Assembly (NCBI GenBank): GCA_021158465.1
Contig: JAGGUN010000025.1
Span: 1-40,296, forward strand
Direction of reading: 5' to 3'
Source: a bacterium
Lineage (GTDB): Bacteria; UBP14; UBA6098; 4484-93
Length of the DNA stretch: 40,296 bases
Shown: one piece after another, positions 25,330 through 34,583 of the stretch
How positions within the stretch are numbered: the stretch's first letter is position 1
Layout: each line of letters starts with the position of its first letter
The notes under the pieces: generated by a model
Seen by the model: the letters and a program-made list of their open reading frames with translations, nothing else
Databases searched by the model: none
What the model was told of the DNA's origin: nothing
Made by a program: the position numbers and the translations under genes

Positions 25330-26164
25330 ACAGTATGTCCAGAATGGCGTTCAACTCCTCTTCGGAGAAGTATGAGATTGTTATTTTCCCCTTATTCTTG
25401 TTTCCGGAGATAGTGACCTTTGTTCCGAGCTGGATTGACATATCGCGTTCGAGCTCGAGTATCTCTTGGCTCTTGTGTTGTTTCTTTGCTCTTTTTTTCC
25501 CTTTTGGTTTCGAGTATTCGGCAAGGATAGAGAGCCTCTCGACGGAGAGTCCTCTTCTTGCTGTGAGGCGTGCAAGTTGTATGAGTCTCCTTTTATCCTT
25601 TATCGATGCGAGGGCTCTTGCGTGTCCGGCGGAGAGTGTTCCCTTCTCGAGCATATCCTTGACCTCATCTGGAAGCGAGAGCAATCTCAGGCTGTTGGTG
25701 ATGGCAGGTCTTGATTTCCCGACGAGTTCTGCTACCTTTTCCTGTGTTATGTTGAACCTCTCTGTAAGCGCCCTGTATCCTTCAGCCTCCTCGATTGGTG
25801 ACAGGTCTTCTCGTTGCAGGTTCTCCACGAGCGAGATAACGAGCATCTCCTCTGGTGAGATATTTTCTAACACCCTTGCAGGGATGCTTTTCAGTCCTGC
25901 CATCTTTGAGGCTCGGAGTCTGCGTTCTCCTGCGATTACCTCATATTTTTCGCCTTTCCTCCTAACCAGTATCGGCTGTAGGACTCCATCGTGCTTTATA
26001 GATTTGGACAGGGCTGCGAGCTCCTCGTCAGAAAACCTCTTTCTCGGTTGATACGGATTTGGAACCACCCTGTCCACGGGGATCTGCAGGAGTTCTCCCT
26101 CGCCCTCGATACTTGGGATTAGGGCATCAAGCCCTTTGCCTAATACTCTTCTCATTCCTTTCAA
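25319..26164 (-). CDS. parB: Chromosome-partitioning protein ParB
   Basis: The 281-residue protein has the ParB order: a CTP-binding N-domain with the GERR motif (79-82) and ENLQRED (114-120), a helix-turn-helix around 138-162 (ITQEKVAELVGKSRPAITNS), and a C-terminal dimerisation region rich in Lys. The annotated start lies 38 bases inside parA; a Met at codon 4 is an alternative, and both keep the MRRVLGKGLDALIP start. It loads on parS as a CTP-gated clamp. I saw no clear copy of the usual parS 16-mer in the window. Confidence 0.96.
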   Translation of the reverse strand: MKGMRRVLGKGLDALIPSIEGEGELLQIPVDRVVPNPYQPRKRFSDEELAALSKSIKHDGVLQPILVRRKGEKYEVIAGERRLRASKMAGLKSIPARVLENISPEEMLVISLVENLQREDLSPIEEAEGYRALTERFNITQEKVAELVGKSRPAITNSLRLLSLPDEVKDMLEKGTLSAGHARALASIKDKRRLIQLARLTARRGLSVERLSILAEYSKPKGKKRAKKQHKSQEILELERDMSIQLGTKVTISGNKNKGKITISYFSEEELNAILDILYGR

Positions 26165-26912
26165 TTATCTCCTCTGCCAATGCGATGTAGTTTTGTGCTC
26201 CTCTTGAGTGGATGTCATAGAGGATCACCGGTTTGCCGAAGCTTGGAGCCTCGGACAGCCTGACATTTCTGTATATGATAGTCTCGAAGACGGCGTCTCG
26301 GAAGTAGTCTCTGATCTCCTCTGCTACCTGCCAGGATAGGTTGAGCCGCTTGTCGAACATTGTCAGTAGTATCCCTTCTATTCTGAGCCTTGGGTTGAGC
26401 CTTTTCTGGATGCGTCGGATTGTTCCGAGCAGCTGACCGAGCCCCTCGAGTGCGTAGTATTCGCATTGGATTGGGATGATGATGCTTTCTGCTGCAACGA
26501 GTGAATTGAGCGTCAAGACACCCAGCGATGGAGGAGTGTCTACGATGACGAGCTCGTAGTCTTTGGAGGCGGTAGTAAGTAGCTCCTTCAAGCGGTGTTC
26601 CCAGTTTGGTAGAGAGGTGAGTTCCTGTTCTGCCCCTACGAGCCTTATATGCGATGGCGCAAGGGAGAAGGTGTCGAACAGCGGCTTTTTGATGATTTTC
26701 TCCATGGGTTCAATTCCGAGTAGAGCCTCATAGATGCAGGGTTCATCCCTGGTCAGCCGCACACCCAGTCCTGATGATGAGTTTGCCTGTGGGTCGAAAT
26801 CGACAAGGAGTACTCGCCTCTCTGCTGCAGCAAGTGATGCTGATAGGTTCACAGCGGTCGTTGTCTTACCGACGCCGCCTTTTTGATTTACTATGGATAT
26901 TGTCTTTCCCAT
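26127..26912 (-). CDS. parA: Chromosome-partitioning ATPase ParA
   Basis: The 261-residue ParA/Soj protein has the deviant Walker A KGGVGKTT (11-18), Walker A' VLLVDFDPQANSS, the IVDTPPSL Walker B, and the C-terminal ETIIYRNVRLSEAPSFGKP motif of chromosomal ParAs. It moves ParB-bound origins using ATP-dependent nonspecific DNA binding. It is the first of fifteen close minus-strand genes. The AT-rich sequence upstream (26913-26955) probably holds the promoter, but no clear -35/-10 pair could be fixed. Confidence 0.97.
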   Translation of the reverse strand: MGKTISIVNQKGGVGKTTTAVNLSASLAAAERRVLLVDFDPQANSSSGLGVRLTRDEPCIYEALLGIEPMEKIIKKPLFDTFSLAPSHIRLVGAEQELTSLPNWEHRLKELLTTASKDYELVIVDTPPSLGVLTLNSLVAAESIIIPIQCEYYALEGLGQLLGTIRRIQKRLNPRLRIEGILLTMFDKRLNLSWQVAEEIRDYFRDAVFETIIYRNVRLSEAPSFGKPVILYDIHSRGAQNYIALAEEIIERNEKSIRQRA

Positions 26913-26954
26913 AATCGTATTAAAATAACTAATTTATAAATTTAATTTTGAAAA

Positions 26955-27105
26955 TCAAGCACGAAGAACAGGTGCTGGAGGACCGTTTGAAGGATGATGG
27001 GCTTTGTATGAGGAGATCCAAACTGCTCTTCCTGTGTTGGTGATTGTGATGATGTCGACGCATACAGTGTGATAACCAGTTTGGTAGATGCAACTGCTTG
27101 TGGTG
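26955..27105 (-). pseudogene. Open, start-less reading segment between kinase and parA
   Basis: The 193-base gap between the kinase and parA holds no complete gene. One minus-strand frame reads about 50 codons without a stop, out of the kinase end to TGA at 26957-26955, with protein-like content such as YHTVCVDIITITNTGRAVWI. It has no credible start codon or ribosome site. It may be the tail end of a decayed gene or chance. The rest of the gap (26913-26955) is AT-rich and presumably regulatory. Confidence 0.3.
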
Positions 27106-30100
27106 CTATTTTTTCTTTAGGTCGTCCAGGATCTTTCTTACTGCTGTGGCGAGCTGGTTTATCATAAACGGCTTGGTGAGGAAGTCGAGTGCACCCTCTT
27201 CTTTTAGTGCTTCGTAGTCGATCCCCTGATTGTATCCGGTGGAGAAGACGACAGGGGCGTCTGGATTTATCTGCTTAAGCTGTTTGAATGTATCGACCCC
27301 GGATAGCCCAGGCATCACCATATCGAGGATAATCAGGTCGATTTTCTCCTTTTTCTCTCGATAGATGTCCAGGGCTTCTTCTCCGTTATCTGCTGGGATC
27401 GGAGTATATCCGAGTTTCTTCAGCAGGTCGCAGGTAACCCGCTGGACAATCTCATCATCATCCACAACGAGGATCGTTTCTTTACCTTCTGGCAGCGGTT
27501 TCTTCTTCTTTTTCTTCTTTGCAAACCCCTTCACGGATATTGTTGGCAGGAATATTGAGAAGGTAGTTCCCTTGCCGACCTCTGAATCCACTGTTATGAA
27601 CCCTCTATGGTTTTTCACTATTCTGTAGGTTGTGGAGAGTCCGAGCCCTGTTCCTTTCCCTTTTTCTTTTGTGGTGAAGAACGGTTCAAATATCCTGTTC
27701 ATAATGTCGTTTGGGATGCCAGGACCTGTGTCTTTTATATCGAGTCTCACGAACTCGCCCTCGTATGCCTCGATCAGTTTTGCTGCGAAGTTAGCATCAG
27801 CCTTGAACCTGCTGGTGGAAATAGTGAGCTTCCCTTTCCCTTCCATAGCGTCTCTGGCATTGATACAGATGTTCATAACCGCTTGTTGCAGTTGGGATGA
27901 GTCGGCGTTGGCGAGCAGTTGCTCGTGTGATAGCTCTGTTTTTATTTCCAGTGATTTTGGGAAGGTATGTCGTATGAACTCCACAAGTTCATTTACAAGG
28001 GAGTTTATGTCGGTTGGTTTGAGGGAGTAGCTTCCGCCGTATGAGATTGAGAGGAGCTGTTGTGTGACAACTGATGCCTGTTTTGCTGCCTGTTCTATCA
28101 GGTCGGCATAGGAGTAAACTTCGCTGTTCTCGTGGACGGTTGTCTTGATGAGTGAGCTGTATCCGAGGATGCCTTCGAGGACATTGTTGAAATCGTGAGA
28201 GATGCCGCCTGCCAGTGTTCCGATGCACTCCATCTTCTGGGATTGGAGTAGCTGTTGCTGGAGGCTCTCCTGAAGTGAGACATCCTCCAGTATCGCGAGG
28301 ATGTTCTCTATATTGCCTGACTGGTCGGTTATCGGTGTGAAGAAGAGCCGGATGGTTACCCTTCTGTGCTCCTCGTTCTCGAAGACGCCGTCGAATGTAA
28401 AGGAGTCTCCTTTTAGGACCTTCTTAATGGCATAGCGGACATTTGGATGCTTGAGGGAAGGGATTGCGTCAAACAGGTTCTGGTTTTCGAGCTTCTCTGG
28501 CTCTGTTCCCAAGATGGTTCTTGATGTCTGGTTCGCTAAGATGATGTTGCCTGTTCTGTCGAGTAGCAATATCCCCAGCGGTGCGTTCTGGATGATACTA
28601 TCTAATCGGTTCTTGTAGGTTAGGATTTCGTCGGAGCGCTCTTCGACCATCCTCTCGAGGTTATCGACATAGGTTGCCAGTCTGGTTTCGAGCATCCTCT
28701 GCTTTGTTATATCGATTCCTATTCCGAATATCCCTGCTACCTTCCCATCTTGGTCCTTCACCTGTGAGTGGTTCCATGAGAGGATTACCTGCACTCCGTC
28801 CCTTGTTTTGATGTGAGACTCGCCGGAGAAAAAGCTTTTACCCAGGCTGTCGGACAGCAGTGATTTTAGCCTTTCCTTTTCCTCATTACTTCCTGTTATC
28901 AGCTCCAGTAGATCTTCTTTCTCCAGTTCCTCCTTTTTGAAGCCTGTGAGAAACTCGGCGTATCTGTTCCAGAGGACGAGCCTTCCCTGTGTATCGATGG
29001 CGTATATGGCTACATTTGCATACTCCACGAGGGATTGAGCAACTCCTGCTGTTTTATGTTCCTTTAGCAGTTCTTCTGGGAGTGGGGTCAGCGATACGAT
29101 GTATCCGGTAGGTGTGTCATCTTTTGTCAGAGCGGTTATCGATACGAGCTGAGGGGTAAATTCTCCTGATTTATCGTATATGTTCTGCACGATGGTCAGC
29201 GTTCCTGTTTTTCTTACCTCGGAGCATATATCAGCGAACCCTTTCCCTATCATCTTGTCCTCTGGTGAGATAAGGCTTGAGTAAGCTTTTCCTATGAGCT
29301 TTTCCTGCTCGATCCCTGTTATCCTTGCTGTGCCTTCGTTGGCGAATTGGATCCTCCCTTGCGGGCTCAGAAGCAGGATACCGATGCCCGATAGATCTTC
29401 GAGCAGTTTGGCTTCTGAGGGATGTTTTATACGGGGTTGCGATATCTGGGTGGCAATGGAGCTGGTCAGGTTTGCAAGTTCAAAGATAACCTCCTTTATA
29501 CCTGGTCCAGGTGGTGAGGAGAAGAGAAGGAGCATTACCCCAATTGTGTCCTTGTCAGGCTTTATAGGATGCACGAGGATGGAGTTTGTGCCGGTTCTGC
29601 GCTGCAGGTAGTCTGATTCCTCTTTTCCTCTCGCTTCACCTTCGATTATGTCGAACAGTGAGTTGGTCTCAAGATCCTTCTTAAAATGCATTAGGTATTC
29701 GCCCACGGTATCTCGGCTCAAGATGCTTGTTAGCCTTGATAGTGCGAACTCTGGAATGTCGCTCCTTGATGTTCTAGCACTCACTATTTCCATCTCTTGG
29801 GGTGAGGAGAGGAAGTATATTGAGCATAGGATAGCGTCTGGCAGTTCTGCTGCTGTGTGTGCAAGTGAATCGAGGAGATTTTTTAGGGAATCCCTTGCTG
29901 TTAGTCTGTGCAGGTTCTCCGCGAGCATTGAGAAGAGCCCCAGTGAACTTAGCTCATTCTTCTCGAGGCGCTCAAAGTACTCTGCTCGGAGGATGAGCAG
30001 GATAAGCATGCTAACTATCAGGAGGATGGCGAGGAAGATTACAATCAGCCTTTGGACGGTTCCTGTTATGCTTGCGAATACCATATCTTTCTTTACGAGC

Positions 30101-30843
30101 AGAAGAATCTTCCAATGCTGTTCCTCGGTAAGGGGAATGTTTGTATGGATGGCGAGCATGTCGTCTGTTGTGCCGACGCCCGATGGGGTTGAGAGGATAT
30201 CTGAGAGCCCAGGAACCTCCGATGGGAGGTTTATTCCGACATTCTCACCGAAGATGACAGAGCCGTCCTCGGTGAGGATATATCCGTTGCCCTCGCTGTT
30301 TGTCGCTCGAAATGTCAAGAACCTCCTCGCGAGGTACTCATAGTTGAGCGAGAGTATAACTATACCCGTTACCGTTTTTTGGGAGATGACTGGTCTTGAG
30401 AGGAATATCCTTGTCAGTTGAGGCAGCTTTGCGTTTGGTGAAAGAAGGAAGAAGCTTTTATCTTTTCTGCTTGCGCTGGCAGTTTTGACTATCGCTGAGA
30501 AGAGATCCTTAGGGATGCTTATGTTCTCTTTTGCCTTGAAGAGTTTGTTTGTTGTTTTGTCGAAGTAGAATGCCCCATCGACAATATCAGGTGAATGGAT
30601 GATAGGCGACATCAGGTCGAACTTGCCGGTGGAGATATCTTTTGCGAGCAGTTCTGCTTCCTGCTTTGCTTCATCGATATTAGCGGAAAGGGATGCGCCA
30701 AACGATTTTATGGAAAATAAGGCGGTTCTGGAGTATCTGGAGACGGTTTCCTTCTGAATGCTTGTGGATACCGTGATGATATTGTAGGCGAGTATCAGAG
30801 CAACGGTAGCAAGAAGGATGTACAGCGCTGATTTTACCTTCAT
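27106..30843 (-). CDS. Hybrid sensor histidine kinase with three PAS domains
   Basis: The 1245-residue protein reads: membrane helix (6-27), extracytoplasmic Cache-like sensor (about 35-262), second membrane helix (265-287), GAF-like domain (about 315-465), PAS (480-590, 600-715 and 745-858), HisKA with H883 in AGGISHDFNN, HATPase (about 980-1105) with DTGPGIP and GKGTGLGLS, a seven-lysine linker, and a receiver domain (1121-1240) with phosphoacceptor D1174 (ILDMVMPG). All catalytic motifs are present. No output regulator lies beside it, so phosphotransfer to a distant partner is likely. Its start overlaps the lipoprotein gene by 4 bases, which suggests a linked sensing role. Confidence 0.94.
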   Translation of the reverse strand: MKVKSALYILLATVALILAYNIITVSTSIQKETVSRYSRTALFSIKSFGASLSANIDEAKQEAELLAKDISTGKFDLMSPIIHSPDIVDGAFYFDKTTNKLFKAKENISIPKDLFSAIVKTASASRKDKSFFLLSPNAKLPQLTRIFLSRPVISQKTVTGIVILSLNYEYLARRFLTFRATNSEGNGYILTEDGSVIFGENVGINLPSEVPGLSDILSTPSGVGTTDDMLAIHTNIPLTEEQHWKILLLVKKDMVFASITGTVQRLIVIFLAILLIVSMLILLILRAEYFERLEKNELSSLGLFSMLAENLHRLTARDSLKNLLDSLAHTAAELPDAILCSIYFLSSPQEMEIVSARTSRSDIPEFALSRLTSILSRDTVGEYLMHFKKDLETNSLFDIIEGEARGKEESDYLQRRTGTNSILVHPIKPDKDTIGVMLLLFSSPPGPGIKEVIFELANLTSSIATQISQPRIKHPSEAKLLEDLSGIGILLLSPQGRIQFANEGTARITGIEQEKLIGKAYSSLISPEDKMIGKGFADICSEVRKTGTLTIVQNIYDKSGEFTPQLVSITALTKDDTPTGYIVSLTPLPEELLKEHKTAGVAQSLVEYANVAIYAIDTQGRLVLWNRYAEFLTGFKKEELEKEDLLELITGSNEEKERLKSLLSDSLGKSFFSGESHIKTRDGVQVILSWNHSQVKDQDGKVAGIFGIGIDITKQRMLETRLATYVDNLERMVEERSDEILTYKNRLDSIIQNAPLGILLLDRTGNIILANQTSRTILGTEPEKLENQNLFDAIPSLKHPNVRYAIKKVLKGDSFTFDGVFENEEHRRVTIRLFFTPITDQSGNIENILAILEDVSLQESLQQQLLQSQKMECIGTLAGGISHDFNNVLEGILGYSSLIKTTVHENSEVYSYADLIEQAAKQASVVTQQLLSISYGGSYSLKPTDINSLVNELVEFIRHTFPKSLEIKTELSHEQLLANADSSQLQQAVMNICINARDAMEGKGKLTISTSRFKADANFAAKLIEAYEGEFVRLDIKDTGPGIPNDIMNRIFEPFFTTKEKGKGTGLGLSTTYRIVKNHRGFITVDSEVGKGTTFSIFLPTISVKGFAKKKKKKKPLPEGKETILVVDDDEIVQRVTCDLLKKLGYTPIPADNGEEALDIYREKKEKIDLIILDMVMPGLSGVDTFKQLKQINPDAPVVFSTGYNQGIDYEALKEEGALDFLTKPFMINQLATAVRKILDDLKKK

Positions 30844-31898
30844 TCTTCTTGGAAATTATGGTAGAAGACGGCTATTCCTCCCCTTCCGGAGGTGTATATA
30901 TATTTTTCGTTCATCGGGTCGAATGTTACCCTCACGGATGGGGAGTTTTCTCCGCTATATTCGAGGGAGGGCTCTTGTGGGTTATGGACATTATAGACAT
31001 ACAGGTTGGAGTTTGGTCCGTTGTTCCAGTCGACGAGATATACGAAGTTGTGGTTGACTGCAACTCCCTGGCAAGAGTTGGCAAGAGAGTCGACGAATAT
31101 CCCAGCTCCTGCGGTGTCTCTTATGGAGAACGCTCCTGTGTTTGTTGCTCTGAATACCCCGTCTGCAACGAATATGTATCCCAGCCTCGCTGCGACATCG
31201 AGGGCGTATCCGTTGGTTCGGAAGCCGAAGATTGCTGTGGGTGATGATGGATTCGATATATCGAAGCAGTTTCCTCCTCTTCCCTCGATCCCTGATACGG
31301 AGAAGAGTCTATCTCCCTCGATGAATATAGCAGAGGATATACATTCGATATTGGATAACAGGTTTGGGTTGGTCTCGTTGGATATGTCCACTACAGCGAT
31401 TCCGTCTGTGTAAGCTGCGATGTATGCGTAGTCCCCGCTGACAGCAACATCGAGAATTGTGCCTGTGAGGGACAGTCGGGATAGCACTTCGGGTGATGTA
31501 GGGTCGCTTACATCGAAGATATAGAACCTTGGTGTGGAGTCGACGAGATACACCCTGTTTTCCCTGTAGTCGAGAGCCATCGAATACCCCCAGAGGTTAC
31601 CTTCGGGTGGATATTGCCCGAGGAAGACAGGAGCGGTGGGCTCGGAGAAATCGATTATCTTCATCCGCTTGTAGTCAGCGACATAGGCGATGCTATTATA
31701 AACCTTTATATCCTTCCCTGTTGAGATGCTGTCTGTCAGTGTGAATATATGCTCAATCGTTCCAAACTGGTAGTTCTCGAAACCGGATGTTGTATCAGGA
31801 GGGTTATTGTCGTTATCATTCGGTGGGTTGTTTGGCTTCTTCTCACAGGCAAGAATAAGGAGAGAAACTGCGACGGTGATCGGTATTATCCCTTTCAT
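30840..31898 (-). CDS. LVIVD-repeat lipoprotein
   Basis: The 352-residue protein has a lipoprotein signal (hydrophobic core then LLILACEKK, cysteine near 18) and a Pro/Asn-rich linker. A beta-propeller of LVIVD repeats follows, for example RMKIIDFSEPTAPVFLGQYP, FYIFDVSDPTSPEVLSRL and GIAVVDISNETNPNLLSNI. It should be anchored on the cell surface or in the periplasm. The 4-base overlap with the kinase gene and the shared promoter in the end of gltX suggest that it supplies the kinase with a signal or ligand; that link is inference. Confidence 0.88.
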   Translation of the reverse strand: MKGIIPITVAVSLLILACEKKPNNPPNDNDNNPPDTTSGFENYQFGTIEHIFTLTDSISTGKDIKVYNSIAYVADYKRMKIIDFSEPTAPVFLGQYPPEGNLWGYSMALDYRENRVYLVDSTPRFYIFDVSDPTSPEVLSRLSLTGTILDVAVSGDYAYIAAYTDGIAVVDISNETNPNLLSNIECISSAIFIEGDRLFSVSGIEGRGGNCFDISNPSSPTAIFGFRTNGYALDVAARLGYIFVADGVFRATNTGAFSIRDTAGAGIFVDSLANSCQGVAVNHNFVYLVDWNNGPNSNLYVYNVHNPQEPSLEYSGENSPSVRVTFDPMNEKYIYTSGRGGIAVFYHNFQEE

Positions 31899-31915
31899 AT
31901 TCTTCCTTTCATAAT

Positions 31916-31944
31916 ATTCTATCTTAGATTTCGCTATAAGTCAA
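31916..31944 (-). promoter_or_regulatory. Promoter of the lipoprotein-kinase operon
   Basis: On the minus strand TTGACT (31944-31939), a 17-base spacer and TAGAAT (31921-31916) precede the lipoprotein gene, with GGAAG before its ATG. The -35 box overlaps the stop codon region of gltX. The operon therefore has its own promoter but may also receive read-through from gltX. Confidence 0.65.
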
Positions 31945-33389
31945 CTCATCTTGCAACCTTTCTCTATGAACTCGACTGCCCTTTTTATCCTTGATATACA
32001 CCTTTGTTTGCCGAGTGTAGCGAGTATCTCGAAGAGACCTGGTCCGAATGTCATTCCAGTGACGGCGAGCCTTAGTGGATGGATGAAGAATTTTGCTGCT
32101 GTTCCTGTTTCCTCTGCGAGGGTTCTTATTACCTTTTCTGTTGTTTCTTCATTGAAGTCGCTCAGCTTGTCAAATGCGTGTAGTATCAGATTTAGTCTCT
32201 TCTTTGCTCCTTCTTTCTTGAAATGTTTTCTTACCCCCTTTTCATCGTATTGTGTTGGTTCCTCGAAGAAATATGGTGCAAGCTCGACGAGGTCGTTTAG
32301 GAGCCTCATCCTTGTTTTCATAAGCGATACTATGCGCATCAGATACTCCTTCGAGAAGCCGCTCCAGCCTCGCTGGCGGATGATGGGAAGAAGCTTTTCG
32401 AGCAACATCTTATCGTCCATCTTATGGATGTATTCCGAGTTCATCCAGATCAGCTTATCCAGATTGAAGACCCCGGATGCAGGGTTTATGCCGTCTTTAT
32501 CGAACAGTTCTATTAGCTCTTCTATTGAGAATATTTCCTGCTCTGTTCCTGGGGACCAGCCGATGAGTGTCAGGAAGTTAAAGAGAGCCTCCGGTAGGAT
32601 GCCCATATTGCGGTATTCGAGGGCATCGACGGCGCCATGCCTCTTTGAGAGTTTCGAGCGGTCAGCTCCGAGTATCATCGGTAGGTGGCAGAACCTCGGT
32701 GGCTCCCAGCCGAACGCCCTGTACATAAGGATGTGCTTGCCTGTGCTGGGAATCCATTCCTCGGCACGCATAACATCTGTTATCTTCATTAGATGGTCGT
32801 CGATGATGTTGGCGAAATGGTATGTCGGGAATCCGTCCGATTTCAGTATGACAAAATCGTCCAAGTTTTCGTTCTCGAATGTTATGTCGCCTCTTATCTC
32901 ATCGTGGAATGTGGTTGTTCCTTCGAGAGGTATCTTGAACCGTATGACCTTGTCGGTGTCGGTTGGACTGCCCTTTATTCCCAGTTCACGGCAATGCCTA
33001 TCGTATCGAGGTGGTAGTCCTTTTGCTTCTGCCTCTTTGCGGATCCTGTCGAGCCTCTCCTTCGAGCAGGTGCAGTAGTATGCGTATCCGTTATCCACAA
33101 GTTCCTGGGCATACCTGTGATATATATCGAGCCTCTCCGACTGGAAGTATGGTCCGTATTCTCCTCCGACCTCTGGTCCTTCGTCCCAGTCGAGCTTCAG
33201 CCATCTCAGGGTTTCGAGCAGGTTCTTCAGCGCATCTGGGGAGTACCTTTCCCTGTCGGTGTCCTCGATTCTGAGGATGAATTTTCCCCCGTGGTGTCGC
33301 GCGTAGAGCCAGTTGAAGATAGCTGTTCTAATGTTGCCGACATGAGGTTTTCCTGTTGGTGATGGTGCGAATCTCACCCTAACTGTCAT
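31941..33389 (-). CDS. gltX: Glutamyl-tRNA synthetase
   Basis: The 482-residue class I synthetase has the HIGH-type motif FAPSPTGKPHVGN (7-19) and the KMSKS-type motif KLSKRHG (246-252). A cysteine cluster (C107, C109, C133) resembles the zinc site of the E. coli enzyme. It charges tRNA-Glu, and possibly tRNA-Gln in organisms that use the amidotransferase route. It overlaps the aldolase gene by 4 bases, so the two are translated together. Confidence 0.96.
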   Translation of the reverse strand: MTVRVRFAPSPTGKPHVGNIRTAIFNWLYARHHGGKFILRIEDTDRERYSPDALKNLLETLRWLKLDWDEGPEVGGEYGPYFQSERLDIYHRYAQELVDNGYAYYCTCSKERLDRIRKEAEAKGLPPRYDRHCRELGIKGSPTDTDKVIRFKIPLEGTTTFHDEIRGDITFENENLDDFVILKSDGFPTYHFANIIDDHLMKITDVMRAEEWIPSTGKHILMYRAFGWEPPRFCHLPMILGADRSKLSKRHGAVDALEYRNMGILPEALFNFLTLIGWSPGTEQEIFSIEELIELFDKDGINPASGVFNLDKLIWMNSEYIHKMDDKMLLEKLLPIIRQRGWSGFSKEYLMRIVSLMKTRMRLLNDLVELAPYFFEEPTQYDEKGVRKHFKKEGAKKRLNLILHAFDKLSDFNEETTEKVIRTLAEETGTAAKFFIHPLRLAVTGMTFGPGLFEILATLGKQRCISRIKRAVEFIEKGCKMS

Positions 33390-34453
33390 CGTAGTTTCTC
33401 TCTTATGAGCGTTGCTGTTCCTTCTGCTCGGAATGCTTTTATAAACTGCTTTGCACTCTCGTATGCCTCCTCGGCTATGGCGTCCCTATTCTTCTGGGGG
33501 ATGGAGTCTATCTCCGCTTTGAACACCTTTGTTGCCCTTTTGATATTCTCGTTGTGTTCTTTTGTCCATTTTTGCATCTCTTCGAAGAGGTCTTTTGGTA
33601 GGTGTTTGTGGGCGATATTCTGCCAGTTTGTCCCGACATTGCCTTTTCTGATGCCGTGCTCAGTGAATTTCCACATAAGATGGAGTGGAGTTCCTGTTAT
33701 GCCGTGCTGGGCGATGGAGACGCCGTATGGTCTGATTGCGTCGAACACCTCTTTGGTCCTTTTGAGGTCAATATGCACCTCCTCGCCTGGGGCATAGTTC
33801 CCGTGTTTGCTGCCGTTTGATATTGCGAGCAGGTTCGGATTTATTCCGTCGTTTTTCAAGGCTGTAATAAATTCGAGAGCCTCTTCGACAGTTGTAAGTT
33901 CGCCCTTCATTCCGGCGATCTCCCCGACCTCAACCTCGAGTCCAAGCCCTGCATCCTCGACGATATGGGAAAGTTGCTTTGTTATGCGGATGTTGTCTGG
34001 TAGTTCGTTATGGCTTGCATCGATTGCTATTGATGTGTATCCAGCCTCGATCTCAGCAAGGATAAGCTCGCGTGCAGCGTTGAACTCCTCGTCGCTTGTA
34101 TCCTTGACGGTCGTGTGGTCGCCATGGATGAAGAACGGCTTGTCGAAGTTCATCATCTCAGCATATTCCATTATAGTCTCGAAGTATATCTTCGGTGTTT
34201 GTCCGGTATATCCGCCCTTTGTATCTCCCTCGCTTCTTGCCAGCTCGAACCCTACGACGGCATCTGTCTCCATCGCAGCCTTCATAATCCCCGGTATGAC
34301 ATGCCGTATCCTTGCATTGCATGCCATAAGCATAACATTCTCATCGATGATAGCGGAGAATATCGGGCGTGAGTTCAGCAGTAGATATGGACTGCCACCA
34401 AGTAGTTTATTCACATTCTCAGGGCGATACCTTAGAAGTTCTTTTCCGTTCAT
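33386..34453 (-). CDS. Class II aldolase, fructose-bisphosphate type
   Basis: The 355-residue protein has the class II aldolase metal site: HGDHTT (D112, H113), a LEVEVGEIAG glutamate segment, ISNGSKHGNYAPG (H217) and IAQHGITGTP (H250). These are the positions of the zinc ligands and phosphate-loop glycines in fructose-bisphosphate and tagatose-bisphosphate aldolases. The exact substrate is uncertain because parts of the sequence differ from the E. coli type. An AGGAGG ribosome site lies just before the ATG. It is the first gene of a two-gene operon with gltX. Confidence 0.82.
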   Translation of the reverse strand: MNGKELLRYRPENVNKLLGGSPYLLLNSRPIFSAIIDENVMLMACNARIRHVIPGIMKAAMETDAVVGFELARSEGDTKGGYTGQTPKIYFETIMEYAEMMNFDKPFFIHGDHTTVKDTSDEEFNAARELILAEIEAGYTSIAIDASHNELPDNIRITKQLSHIVEDAGLGLEVEVGEIAGMKGELTTVEEALEFITALKNDGINPNLLAISNGSKHGNYAPGEEVHIDLKRTKEVFDAIRPYGVSIAQHGITGTPLHLMWKFTEHGIRKGNVGTNWQNIAHKHLPKDLFEEMQKWTKEHNENIKRATKVFKAEIDSIPQKNRDAIAEEAYESAKQFIKAFRAEGTATLIREKLR

Positions 34454-34515
34454 TTTTCCTCCTGCTGTTTATTGCTTTTTTATTATAAATCCTTAAATAA
34501 AAATAAAATAACAAA

Positions 34516-34555
34516 AAGTCAAGCTGTTTAGGTTGATTTATCCTTATTGACTTTC
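34516..34555. promoter_or_regulatory. Inverted repeat between divergent genes
   Basis: AAAGTCAA (34516-34523) and TTGACTTT (34548-34555) are perfect 8-base inverted copies in the 130-base AT-rich gap between the aldolase and the propeller gene. Each arm gives a TTGACT -35-like box firing outward toward its gene. The -10 partners are poor, so only the symmetry is certain. It could hold both promoters or a regulator site. Confidence 0.45.
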
Positions 34556-34583
34556 TTGAAAATGTAGATAAATTTTGAGGGTA

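Noticed and set aside
26900-26960. parS site near parAB
   Set aside because: No sequence like the TGTTTCACGTGAAACA consensus was seen here or noticed elsewhere in the window.
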